From Chryseobacterium sp. T16E-39 (GTDB lineage: Bacteria; Bacteroidota; Bacteroidia; Flavobacteriales; Weeksellaceae): 64,000 nucleotides of DNA. This document shows positions 1 to 7,245 of the stretch, piece after piece; position 1 is the stretch's first letter, and the number at the start of each line of letters is the position of its first letter. The position numbers and the translations under genes are program-made. The notes under the pieces were generated by a model. It was not told the DNA's origin and made no database searches. It saw only the letters and a list, made by a program, of their open reading frames with translations. The stretch spans positions 1,488,001 through 1,552,000 of the forward strand of contig NZ_CP022282.1 of the NCBI RefSeq assembly GCF_002216065.1, in the 5' to 3' direction.

Positions 1-685
1 TTTTTTCTCATCACCATTTCAGAACATCCAGATCATATGTGATTCAACTATCGATATTGAAGACTTAAGCTTTCACAGCGATTTTTACTGTATAGAATTT
101 CACAAAAAAGAAGTGGCTTGTAACGGGTTGCTTTTTAATAATATTTACCTCTTCCCCTATTTTAAATTAGATCAGGAAGTTTTCAACGAGATAGCGGAAT
201 ATTTTTCAAAAATCCAAAGAGTAAATCTCCAGGAAGATTTCTCACAAGCCATTTCACAATCCTACCTTCAGCTTATTCTGGCTATTTGCAGTAAAGAAAA
301 AAATAAAATACTTCCCGATAAGGAACTCATTCAGGATGATTTTAAAGAATTAAAATCTTTTCAGAATCTTGTGGAAATTCATTTTCTCACAGAAAAAAAT
401 CTATCATTTTATGCGGATCTTTTACATATTGCACCAAATACTTTAAGTAAAAAGATCAAGTCCCGTTTTAATAAAACACCTTCTCAGATCATTCAGGAAA
501 GAGTGATCCTTGAATCGAAAAAACAAATTCACCTCACCCGAAAATCAATTAAAGAGATTGCTGTAGCGCTTAATTTTAGTGACGAGTTTTACTTTAGCAA
601 ATATTTTAAAAAACACACAGGGATCTCTCCAAGTCATTTTAGAAGAGAAGCCGGAATTTCGATTGTTGCAGATTTGTACAAGTAA
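1..685 (+). CDS. AraC-family transcriptional regulator, 5' end outside window
   Basis: The reading frame is open from base 2, so the gene starts upstream of the window. A GTG at 113 gives a shorter in-frame version but is not a convincing start, because the upstream codons read as normal protein (HSDFYCIEFHKKE). About 227 residues are visible. The C-terminal third is an AraC/XylS double helix-turn-helix, with the typical second-helix signature IKEIAVALNFSDEFYFSKYFKKHTG followed by SPSHFRRE split across the end. The N-terminal part is an effector-binding cupin-like region, as in regulators that sense small molecules. It lies 61 bases upstream of a DUF417 membrane gene on the same strand, a plausible target. 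The ligand cannot be told from sequence. Confidence 0.9.
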   Translation, partial: FFSSPFQNIQIICDSTIDIEDLSFHSDFYCIEFHKKEVACNGLLFNNIYLFPYFKLDQEVFNEIAEYFSKIQRVNLQEDFSQAISQSYLQLILAICSKEKNKILPDKELIQDDFKELKSFQNLVEIHFLTEKNLSFYADLLHIAPNTLSKKIKSRFNKTPSQIIQERVILESKKQIHLTRKSIKEIAVALNFSDEFYFSKYFKKHTGISPSHFRREAGISIVADLYK

Positions 686-706
686 AGTCCATAATTCTCC
701 ATTCTA

Positions 707-732
707 TTGAGTAAGCATTCATTCTAATTTTG
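707..732 (+). promoter_or_regulatory. Promoter candidate for the DUF417 gene
   Basis: TAATTTTG at 725-732 matches the Bacteroidota -7 box TAnnTTTG. A TTG at 707-709 could be the -33 element, although the 15-base spacer is shorter than the usual 17-23. The ATG follows 14 bases downstream, so the leader would be very short. Confidence 0.45.
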
Positions 733-746
733 TAAAAAAAAATAAT

Positions 747-1310
747 ATGATTGAATTCTTAGCACACTCCCAGAAAAACTTTATTCATATTTTAAGGATA
801 AGTGTTTTTATCGTTATGGCATGGATTGGTGGATTAAAAGCTTTTCACTACGAAGCTGAAGGCATTATCCCTTTTGTTGCCAATTCCCCTTTTATGAGCT
901 TTTTCCTCAATAAGAAAGCCTCAGATACGGATAGTTATAAAGTCCATAAAAACAAGGAAGGCGAAGTTATTCCTAACAATATAAAGTGGCATGAAGCCAA
1001 CGGCACTTACGTTTTTTCCTATGCATTGGGAAGTTTCATCGTCGGAATTGGTATTCTCGTGATTCTTGGAATTTTCTATCCAAAGATTGGACTATTATCC
1101 GGAATTTTAACTGCCGGAATGTCCTTTGTGACACTTTCTTTTCTAATAACGACCTCTGAAGCATGGGTCCCCGATTTGGGCGGCACTGAACATGGATTCC
1201 CTTATCTTTCGGGAGCAGGAAGATTGGTGATCAAAGATATTATTATGTTTGGAGCAGGTTTGGTTATCGCTTCAGACTCAGCAAAAAGCATTTTAAACAA
1301 AGCTTCATAA
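747..1310 (+). CDS. DUF417 family membrane protein (YkgB/RclC-like)
   Basis: This 187-residue protein has the DUF417 layout: an N-terminal amphipathic start, a first membrane helix near residues 15-30 with MAWIGGLKAFHYEAEGI, and an extracytoplasmic stretch around residues 50-85. Three more hydrophobic segments follow, at about 90-110, 115-135 and 160-175. E. coli RclC (YkgB) belongs to the same family and is induced by reactive chlorine through the AraC-type regulator RclR. The neighbouring AraC gene here gives a similar arrangement, but no RclA homologue is present, so a role in oxidant stress is only a suggestion. The ATG at 747 fits the promoter box just upstream. Confidence 0.8.
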   Translation: MIEFLAHSQKNFIHILRISVFIVMAWIGGLKAFHYEAEGIIPFVANSPFMSFFLNKKASDTDSYKVHKNKEGEVIPNNIKWHEANGTYVFSYALGSFIVGIGILVILGIFYPKIGLLSGILTAGMSFVTLSFLITTSEAWVPDLGGTEHGFPYLSGAGRLVIKDIIMFGAGLVIASDSAKSILNKAS

Positions 1311-1317
1311 TGGAATA

Positions 1318-1346
1318 ATTTCGGCGGGCATTCTGCCCGCCGAAAT
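1318..1346. terminator. Bidirectional terminator
   Basis: ATTTCGGCGGGCA and TGCCCGCCGAAAT form a perfect 13-bp stem with a three-base loop (1318-1330 with 1334-1346). It sits between the convergent DUF417 and membrane-protein genes, one base from the latter's stop codon. Confidence 0.85.
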
Positions 1347-1347
1347 A

Positions 1348-1941
1348 TTATTTTTGAAATTCCATAACAAGTGTTTCTATTGTTGTTATGTATTTGCCAT
1401 AAAATTTTTGAAACCAGTATTTTCCTAAAAGATATAAAAAGAACAATCCAATTAAAACTGCACTTATTAGAATGGTAGCGATCCTAAGATCACTTAACGG
1501 TTCTGGTCTCGGAATAAATTCTAAGACAATAATGATCTCACAAACCAAAAAGGGAATAAAACTGAGGTAAAATGAGAGGTAATATTGTTTATTCAGCTCA
1601 AACTGGTGAAGCAAATCCTTTAATCCATCATACGTTTTCATCCCCGGATCACTCATATCTTTATAAAGCTTAAAGAATTTTTTAAAAAAGAAAAAGGTTA
1701 CTATAGCCATAGAGGCTAAAAGTATGGTGAGATAAAATTTAAATTTAAAAGGGGCTCCACAAAGCCAGACAACAGCAAACCCAAAAATGAAAATTCCAAT
1801 AGTAGAAAGGAATTCATGCTTCATATTTCTGCGAATCCTTTCTAAAGGAAGGTTGATCTTATTTTTATTTTCAATACTGATTTCAGGTGTCTTTTCAAAG
1901 ACATCTTCATTCCATGTATTTTTTAGTTCATCTATATTCAT
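1348..1941 (-). CDS. Membrane protein, likely partner of the ECF sigma factor
   Basis: The 197-residue product has a soluble charged N-terminus of about 45 residues (MNIDELKNTWNED), then two close membrane helices near residues 45-85. After a basic loop, two further helices fall near 125-145 and 152-172. It starts 16 bases after the stop of the ECF sigma gene, so the two are almost certainly co-transcribed. In Bacteroidota such small membrane proteins behind a sigma gene often act as the anti-sigma factor, with the cytoplasmic N-terminus binding sigma. No zinc-binding anti-sigma motif (HxxxCxxC) is visible, so the role is inferred from position only. Confidence 0.7.
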   Translation of the reverse strand: MNIDELKNTWNEDVFEKTPEISIENKNKINLPLERIRRNMKHEFLSTIGIFIFGFAVVWLCGAPFKFKFYLTILLASMAIVTFFFFKKFFKLYKDMSDPGMKTYDGLKDLLHQFELNKQYYLSFYLSFIPFLVCEIIIVLEFIPRPEPLSDLRIATILISAVLIGLFFLYLLGKYWFQKFYGKYITTIETLVMEFQK

Positions 1942-1957
1942 TGTTATTGATTTAAAA

Positions 1958-2458
1958 TTAGTATTTATTTGAGTTTAAGATATCTTTCAACTTATTTTTA
2001 GCACGATTCATTTTCACCCTTACATTTCCCTCTGAAATCCCCATTTGATCAGCAATCTCACGACCCGAAACATCTTCGAGATAATAAAATATAAAAGCTT
2101 TATCTATTGAATTGAGTTGATGAATAGCCAGATACATAGCAGAGAGTTTTTCCTCTTTTCCACTGTCATACTCCTCCTGGGAAATTTTATAATTGGAAAT
2201 ATCTTCATTCGCTATAAAACTTCTTTTCTTTTCAGATTTTAAAAAAATAATCGCTGTATTAAGGGCTATTCTATATAACCATGTAGAAAATTCGCTTTCT
2301 CCTTTAAATCCGGGATATGCCCTCCAAACCTGATAGGTAATTTCCTGAAAGAGATCATCGCGGTCATCCTTATTATCCATGTACATCTTAGAAATCTTGA
2401 AAATGATTCCTTTGTGTTTTTCAATTTTATCTAAAAATTCTTTTTCTAATGTGCTCAT
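1958..2458 (-). CDS. RNA polymerase ECF sigma factor
   Basis: At 166 residues this is the usual ECF size. Region 2 spans about residues 15-80 and contains DDLFQEITYQVWRAYPGF and FSTWLYRIALNTAI, which bind core polymerase and the -10 element. Region 4 spans about residues 105-160 and holds the helix-turn-helix SGREIADQMGISEGNVRVKMNRAK. The gene leads a two-gene operon with a membrane protein that may be its anti-sigma factor. No SusC/FecR-type target lies next to it, so it does not look like a carbohydrate-transport sigma. Its regulon cannot be read from this window. Confidence 0.93.
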   Translation of the reverse strand: MSTLEKEFLDKIEKHKGIIFKISKMYMDNKDDRDDLFQEITYQVWRAYPGFKGESEFSTWLYRIALNTAIIFLKSEKKRSFIANEDISNYKISQEEYDSGKEEKLSAMYLAIHQLNSIDKAFIFYYLEDVSGREIADQMGISEGNVRVKMNRAKNKLKDILNSNKY

Positions 2459-2631
2459 GGTTCTTGGCTCTGAAGAGTTAGTGACAATTCATAGAAAATG
2501 TTACAATACTTTGTAAAAAATAATAAAAATTTAATTATATCATTAAAAAAACAGGCTCATTTTTCTTTTTACCATTTGGTAAATCGAATGAAATAGACTT
2601 GTAAGAAATTTGCATCATAAAATAAATAGTA

Positions 2632-3366
2632 ATGATACCAACAGCAAATTCTTTAGAAGGAAAAAAAGTAATCGTCATGGGTGGAAGTGCAGGAATAGGC
2701 CTTGCAACAGCAAAAGCTGCCGCTAAAAAAGGAGCAATACTTACCATTGTGGCATCTAATCAGCAACGTATAGATTCTGCATTAGGACAGCTCCCTGAAA
2801 ATGCTACTGGCCAGTCAGTAGACCTCAGTAAAGAAGAAAACATTCGAAACTTCTTTACCAACCAGTCTTCATTTGACCACCTGGTATATACCGCGGGTGA
2901 AAATCTCCAATTAACGGATATCAGTGAAACTTCTATCTCAGAAGCTCAAAAATTCTTTACCATAAGGTATTGGGGTGCCCTTGCGGCCGTAAAATATGGG
3001 GCATCAAAAATCAATGCGGGAGGATCTATTGTCTTAACCAGTGGTATAGCCGGAAACCGCCCGGGAAAAGGATGGGGAATTGGAGCCAGTATTACCTCAG
3101 CTATGGAAGGATTTACCAGAGCAATGGCTGTTGAACTCGCCCCTACAAGAGTTAATATTGTATCTCCTGGTATTGTAAAAACAGATCTGTGGGGTGATAT
3201 TCCGGAAAAAGCCCGTGAGGAAATGTATCAACAATATTCCGATACATTACTGGTCAAAAAAATAGCCAGCCCAGAGGATATCGCTCTTGCTTATATTTAT
3301 CTCATGGAGCAGAGTTTTAGTACAGGTAATACGATTGTAGCTGATGGGGGTGGGTTGTTAATTTGA
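2632..3366 (+). CDS. SDR-family protein lacking the YxxxK catalytic pair
   Basis: This 244-residue Rossmann-fold protein keeps the SDR cofactor motif GGSAGIG (residues 17-23), the YTAG version of NNAG (86-89), the active-site Ser (TSGIAG, S137) and the C-terminal NIVSPGIVKTDLW stretch. Where classical SDRs carry Y-x-x-x-K, it reads GASIT, so the Tyr position is Gly151 and the Lys position Thr155. It can therefore bind NAD(P) but should not work by the classical mechanism. A sub-group of bacterial SDRs shows this loss. Substrate unknown. The gene ends in a bidirectional terminator shared with the convergent aldehyde dehydrogenase. Confidence 0.85.
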   Translation: MIPTANSLEGKKVIVMGGSAGIGLATAKAAAKKGAILTIVASNQQRIDSALGQLPENATGQSVDLSKEENIRNFFTNQSSFDHLVYTAGENLQLTDISETSISEAQKFFTIRYWGALAAVKYGASKINAGGSIVLTSGIAGNRPGKGWGIGASITSAMEGFTRAMAVELAPTRVNIVSPGIVKTDLWGDIPEKAREEMYQQYSDTLLVKKIASPEDIALAYIYLMEQSFSTGNTIVADGGGLLI

Positions 3367-3381
3367 ACTACTGGGTCCGGG

Positions 3382-3429
3382 TTTTAGGGTTTTAGAGTTT
3401 TAGAGTTTTAGAGTTTTAGAGTTTTAGAG
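3382..3429. repeat. Tandem 8-bp repeat, six copies
   Basis: Six head-to-tail 8-mers lie just after the SDR stop codon. The first reads TTTTAGGG and the next five TTTTAGAG exactly. The array is non-coding, sits before the terminator hairpin, and is the kind of short repeat that changes copy number by replication slippage. Confidence 0.9.
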
Positions 3430-3440
3430 TAAGTTAAAAG

Positions 3441-3476
3441 AAAAACCGTACTCATTTTAGATGCAGTACGGTTTTT
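3441..3476. terminator. Bidirectional terminator
   Basis: AAAAACCGTACT (3441-3452) pairs with AGTACGGTTTTT (3465-3476) around a 12-base loop. A-runs and T-runs on both sides make it work in either direction, for the SDR gene and the convergent aldehyde dehydrogenase gene. Confidence 0.9.
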
Positions 3477-3500
3477 TATTTTGAAGTGATTGCTTTAATC

Positions 3501-5129
3501 TTAGAAGATATAATCTGTACTTAAGAAATTAGAATCATGTTCTCTGACAATGGTATTTAAAAGCTCTTTATTGGACTCCGTCAATTTTGCTGCTACCAAA
3601 GATCTTATAGAAAAAGAACGAAGAGCATCAAATACAGAAAGAGTCCCTTCCGCACTGTCTTTTCTTCCGGTAAATGGGAAAACATCCGGACCTCTCTGTG
3701 CCTGACAGTTAATATTCACTCGGCTTACAAGATTAACAAATGAATCAATAAGTTTTGAAACTTCATGTGGATCTTCACTAAAAATACTTACCTGCATTCC
3801 ATGGGAAGCATTTACCTGATAATCGATCGGCTCATCAATACTGTCAAAAGGAACGACAGGTATTACAGGCCCAAATTGTTCTTCATGATACAATTTCATT
3901 TCGCTGGTAACAGGGTAAACTACTGCAGGAAATACGAAAGAGGCATCATTGTATCCTCCGTTCTCATTCAATATCTTAGCTCCATGCGCAATCGCATCAT
4001 CAATACACTCTTTCAGATATGGAGGCTTATTCACTTCAGGAAGCGGGGTTATTTTCACATCCTTTTCCCAGGGAAGTCCCGGCTTCAAAGCAGATACAGC
4101 CTTATTTAATTTTTCTGTGAATTCTGCAGCAACTTCTTTTTGTACAAACAGTAATTTTAATGCTGTGCATCGCTGCCCGTTAAAAGAAAGCGCTCCTAAA
4201 ATACATTCATTGACGGCTACATCAAGATCAGCATTTTTTGTAATGATCGCTGCATTTTTTGCATCAAGACTTAAAATCGCACGTAAACGGTTTACTTTTG
4301 GATGCAGCTTTTTCAATCCATTAGCCACTTTACTGGATCCGATAAATGCCAACACATTTACTTTCCCACTTTCCATAATGGGAGTAATGATTTCAGAACC
4401 TTTTCCATACAGTGTATTTACCGTCCCTTTTGGAAATGCTTCTTTAAATGCATTTAATAATGGATAATGAGCCAAGACCCCATGTTTAGGGAGTTTAAAT
4501 AAAATAGTATTTCCCATAATCAATGCCGGAATCAATGTGGTAAATATCTCATTTAAAGGATAATTAAAAGGTCCCATACTTAAAACAACACCCAACGGAG
4601 CTCTACGAATTTGGGCAATCGTTCCTTCTGCCTGCTGGAAACGTGAGGATTCACGATCAAGATCCTTTAATGCATCAATGGTCTGATTGATATAATCCAC
4701 GGTGCGGTCGAATTCTTTGGTAGAATCAGCAAGCGTTTTTCCAATCTCCCACATCAAAAGTTTGATAACAAGATCACGCTGCTGGATCATTAGATAAACA
4801 AATTTCTGCATACATTTTATGCGTCCCTCTACAGACATTGTCGGCCATTCTCCAAGACCATTATCATAAGCTTGTACACATGCTTCAAGAACTTCCATAG
4901 CATCTTCAGGGCTTATATTGGGAATACTACCCAATAGTTTTCTTTCAAGTCCGTTTTCTGTAGGAATACAAACCGGTGAATAAATATTTGTAACCTCGCC
5001 CTTCCACTCTACCAGTTCACCATTCAGCAAGTAGGTGCGCTGATGAATTTCCTGAACTTTAAATTCTTCAGGGATTTCATTCTCACTTTTAAAGATTCCT
5101 TGAAATGACGAATTATGTACTGAATCCAT
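3501..5129 (-). CDS. gapN: NADP-dependent glyceraldehyde-3-phosphate dehydrogenase-like aldehyde dehydrogenase
   Basis: This 542-residue aldehyde dehydrogenase is closest in style to non-phosphorylating GapN, which oxidises glyceraldehyde 3-phosphate to 3-phosphoglycerate with NADP. Visible landmarks are GPFNYP (oxyanion Asn189), the cofactor-site FIGSSKV, the nucleophile Cys321 in FNGQRCTALK, EEQFGPVIPV and the GapN-like ARGPD/FPF region (here QRGPDVFPF). The family's general-base motif ELGGK is replaced by SLDAK (residues 287-291), so the usual Glu is missing. The protein is longer than typical GapN (about 475-500), mainly at the N-terminus. The gene stands alone between the terminator at 3441 and the divergent thiol peroxidase. 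Substrate assignment is by similarity only. Confidence 0.8.
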   Translation of the reverse strand: MDSVHNSSFQGIFKSENEIPEEFKVQEIHQRTYLLNGELVEWKGEVTNIYSPVCIPTENGLERKLLGSIPNISPEDAMEVLEACVQAYDNGLGEWPTMSVEGRIKCMQKFVYLMIQQRDLVIKLLMWEIGKTLADSTKEFDRTVDYINQTIDALKDLDRESSRFQQAEGTIAQIRRAPLGVVLSMGPFNYPLNEIFTTLIPALIMGNTILFKLPKHGVLAHYPLLNAFKEAFPKGTVNTLYGKGSEIITPIMESGKVNVLAFIGSSKVANGLKKLHPKVNRLRAILSLDAKNAAIITKNADLDVAVNECILGALSFNGQRCTALKLLFVQKEVAAEFTEKLNKAVSALKPGLPWEKDVKITPLPEVNKPPYLKECIDDAIAHGAKILNENGGYNDASFVFPAVVYPVTSEMKLYHEEQFGPVIPVVPFDSIDEPIDYQVNASHGMQVSIFSEDPHEVSKLIDSFVNLVSRVNINCQAQRGPDVFPFTGRKDSAEGTLSVFDALRSFSIRSLVAAKLTESNKELLNTIVREHDSNFLSTDYIF

Positions 5130-5275
5130 ATTTTTTATCTTTTTAATAATTAAGTGTCCACTTTTTATTAGAATAAAGGTAGACGTTAGAATTGATTATA
5201 AAAATAGGCAGTTAATAGATTCGGTCTATTTAAAGACTGTTTGAATTAAAATTAATATTCAATCCAAAAAAAGAA

Positions 5276-5283
5276 TAATTTTG
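5276..5283 (+). promoter_or_regulatory. -7 box candidate for the thiol peroxidase gene
   Basis: TAATTTTG matches TAnnTTTG and lies 16 bases before the ATG at 5300. No TTG is found at the proper -33 distance. Confidence 0.4.
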
Positions 5284-5299
5284 TTAAAAAATAAATTCA

Positions 5300-5872
5300 A
5301 TGTTTTCAAAATTAATTTTCACCACACTATTGTCTTTCTCTGTATCTCTTTTTGCCCAAAATTCAAAAACGGCCAATACAGTTATGATGGGAGGAAAACC
5401 AGTAAGTACTTATTCCAAATTACCGGCTGTCAATAAAGCTGCGCCAAAGTTCACTCTTACAGATGTTGGAATGAAAGATCAGACCTTAGATTCTTACAAA
5501 GGGAAATTTTTGATTCTTAATATTTTTCCAAGTGTAGATACGGGGGTTTGCTCAGCTTCAGTGCGTCACTTCAATGAAGATGCGGCCAACCTTCCCAATA
5601 CGGTTGTTCTTTGTATTTCCAAAGATCTGCCTTTTGCACAAAAAAGATTTTGTGGAGCTGAGGGGATCAAAAATGTGGTAATGCTTTCCGATTTCCGTTC
5701 TGATTTCGGAAAAATGTACGGTGTAGAACTCACAGACTCTGTTATGAAAGGTCTTTTAAGCAGGGCTGTGGTTGTAATTGACCCTTCAGGGAAGATTGTT
5801 TACGAAGAGCAGGTTGCTGACATTTCACATGAACCGAATTATGAAGCAGCAATTAAGGCTGTGAAAAATTAA
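5300..5872 (+). CDS. tpx: Secreted thiol peroxidase (Tpx-type peroxiredoxin)
   Basis: The product is a 190-residue peroxiredoxin of the Tpx class, which reduces hydrogen peroxide and organic hydroperoxides. The peroxidatic Cys is C84 in FPSVDTGVCSASVRHFN and the resolving Cys is C118 in KRFCGAEG, both in the standard Tpx spacing. A further Cys, C105, is seen. Residues 1-19 form a clear signal peptide ending SLFAQ, so the mature enzyme should act in the periplasm. Many Tpx proteins lack a signal, which makes this an envelope-protection version. The reductant that recycles it outside the cytoplasm is not encoded nearby. It is followed by the bacteriocin-like peptide gene. Confidence 0.93.
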   Translation: MFSKLIFTTLLSFSVSLFAQNSKTANTVMMGGKPVSTYSKLPAVNKAAPKFTLTDVGMKDQTLDSYKGKFLILNIFPSVDTGVCSASVRHFNEDAANLPNTVVLCISKDLPFAQKRFCGAEGIKNVVMLSDFRSDFGKMYGVELTDSVMKGLLSRAVVVIDPSGKIVYEEQVADISHEPNYEAAIKAVKN

Positions 5873-5957
5873 GTTTAGTTTAAAAATAATTTGTTCGCTA
5901 ATGCTTTAAATGGAGAATATTCCTATATTTAAAACTTAAACGAATTAATAATTTACT

Positions 5958-6134
5958 ATGAAAAATTTTAAAAAGATCTCAAGAGAACAATTAAAAAATG
6001 TACAAGGAGCAGGTTCTTTACCACAATGTCCGGTTGGATATATCTACAGATGCGAAGCCGTAGGTGTATGTGATGAAATAAGTGGTCAAGATGACTGTGC
6101 ATGTGGATGTGTAGTTAAACCTGTGAGACCATAA
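5958..6134 (+). CDS. Bacteriocin-like leader peptide with Cys-rich core
   Basis: This 58-codon gene is too short for ordinary gene calling but is well delimited: ATG at 5958, TAA at 6132-6134, and a strong terminator 7 bases later. The first 19 residues (MKNFKKISREQLKNVQGAG) match the bacteriocin-type leader common in Chryseobacterium and relatives: a basic start, the LSREQLK-like helix and a double-glycine-type end (GAG). C39-peptidase transporters usually cut such leaders. The remaining 39 residues hold six Cys (24, 32, 38, 47, 49, 51), ending in the cluster CACGC. The core may be a disulfide-rich or modified secreted peptide. No transporter, modification enzyme or immunity gene is recognisable in the window. 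Confidence 0.8.
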   Translation: MKNFKKISREQLKNVQGAGSLPQCPVGYIYRCEAVGVCDEISGQDDCACGCVVKPVRP

Positions 6135-6140
6135 AAATTC

Positions 6141-6165
6141 AAACCCTCTTTCCAGAGGGTTTTTT
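6141..6165 (+). terminator. Terminator of the bacteriocin-like peptide gene
   Basis: AAACCCTCT (6141-6149) pairs with AGAGGGTTT (6154-6162) around a TTCC loop and runs into a six-T tract. It marks the peptide gene as a monocistronic unit. Confidence 0.9.
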
Positions 6166-6249
6166 ATTGTTTATAAATAAGCTATCGATTATGATCAGGA
6201 AAAAGCATTATTTTATCTAAAAATCTATTGACTATATTTTAGTCATCTC

Positions 6250-6687
6250 CTATTCCATAAAACTAGCTGTGGAATAATACAGAAATAGTAAAGCCAAGGC
6301 ATCGTCTACAGAATCATCAAGTTCAATACTAAAGGTAGGATCTTTAAACCACTTCCTATGGGTCTGGATATCTATCAGTAACTTTTTCTGTTCGTAAAGC
6401 TGCATTCCTTTACCGAATTTAAAATGGCAGATCTTCACTTCTTTACCAGTTTTAATGATCCTGTCTTTACCAAAGTCTGTATAGTAAAGTACTTTTCTTC
6501 CATCTGAAAGTTCAATATCATTCCATAAAAAGCCTACATTTTTAATGTCGTAGCGCTTAGAATCACATAAAATAAATTTTTTCCACGAAATTAATTTACT
6601 TGTTTCGACAATTTTTCCAATTTCAGAATTATTTTCTGAAAATAAGGTTAACTGTCTTTTTCCGAATTTTGCTGTATATCTTTTCAA
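6250..6687 (-). CDS. Uncharacterised 145-residue protein
   Basis: I do not recognise this family. The protein has no signal peptide or membrane helix. It alternates short beta-like strands with charged turns (RQLTLFSENNSEIGKIVE, then GFLWNDIELSDGRKVLYYT), which could be a barrel like that of LURP/scramblase-type proteins. It ends in an acidic helix (SIELDDSVDDALALLFLYYS). The coding potential looks real because the frame is clean, and an AT-rich upstream stretch separates it from the decayed gene at 6743. It lies in the small accessory islet between the thiol peroxidase and urocanate hydratase genes. Confidence 0.6.
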   Translation of the reverse strand: MKRYTAKFGKRQLTLFSENNSEIGKIVETSKLISWKKFILCDSKRYDIKNVGFLWNDIELSDGRKVLYYTDFGKDRIIKTGKEVKICHFKFGKGMQLYEQKKLLIDIQTHRKWFKDPTFSIELDDSVDDALALLFLYYSTASFME

Positions 6688-6742
6688 TAATTTAATTTTT
6701 AAATTAAAAACGGTTAAAGCTTCATAAAAAATTTAGTCATCC

Positions 6743-7107
6743 TTAGTGATCTCTTTTTTTACTCTCTATAACAATTACTCCATATTCTCCAGCATTTCCA
6801 TACAACTTTTTCGCTTCCTAATGAAAGCACCCTTACAATTTGTATTTTATCGGGATCATTTTTTTCATTTTATCTTCTGAAATCTTTTTATTATCTAATA
6901 AAATCAAAGGTTTTGTAGATTCAATATGTTCTTTTGTAGATATCCCTAGCCAGTCAGTTTTTCACAATCTACCTCTAATTACTAGCCTATCAATATTTCT
7001 TTTTAATCAACTGTTCCACTATATCTTTTTTCATTTGTATCAAAGAATAACAAACTCTTTATCAGAAAATCCACTAAATTATACCCCCTTTTTTCTGGAA
7101 ACTCCAT
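6743..7107 (-). pseudogene. Decayed TonB-plug-like protein gene
   Basis: Three minus-strand frames in succession spell one recognisable domain. 6955 to about 6860 reads DWLGISTKEHIES, then KPLILLDNKKISEDKMKK. After a frameshift comes DKIQIVRVLSLGSEK, and after another comes EAKKLYGNAGEYGVIVIE ending at a TAA at 6743-6745. Intact Bacteroidota proteins carry the pattern (P)L-I-x-L-D-G-K-x-I ... P-x-x-I-x-x-I-x-V-L-K ... Y-G-x-x-G-x-N-G-V-I-x-I. Upstream, a 34-codon open stretch (7003-7107) with stops on either side is probably more of the same relic. At least two frameshifts and several stops make it non-functional. Boundaries are approximate. Confidence 0.75.
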
Positions 7108-7195
7108 AAAACCACATTTTCCATACGGGTTTCATTTCATTCCAACTTTCACGGCACATCCAATTTTTATTTTTTTCATTATTTTGTATAAAAAT

Positions 7196-7226
7196 AAAAA
7201 AACTTTGCAATAAGCAAAGTTTTTTA
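7196..7226. terminator. Terminator downstream of urocanate hydratase
   Basis: AACTTTGC (7201-7208) pairs with GCAAAGTT (7214-7221) around AATAA, with A-runs and T-runs outside the stem on both strands. It ends the minus-strand hutU transcript about 20 bases after its stop codon. Confidence 0.88.
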
Positions 7227-7245
7227 TTAAATATTTTTTCAAAAA

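Noticed and set aside
2576..2612. TTTGG...GAAATTTG promoter for the SDR gene
   Set aside because: The spacer between TTG and the -7 box is about 26 bases, longer than known flavobacterial promoters.
3382..3429. Tandem repeats as a possible CRISPR array
   Set aside because: The units are only 8 bp, head-to-tail with no spacers, and no cas genes are near.
6840..7109. Plus-strand ORF of 89 codons in the accessory islet
   Set aside because: It is antisense to the decayed plug-like gene, and its Phe/Leu-rich composition is an AT-bias artefact.
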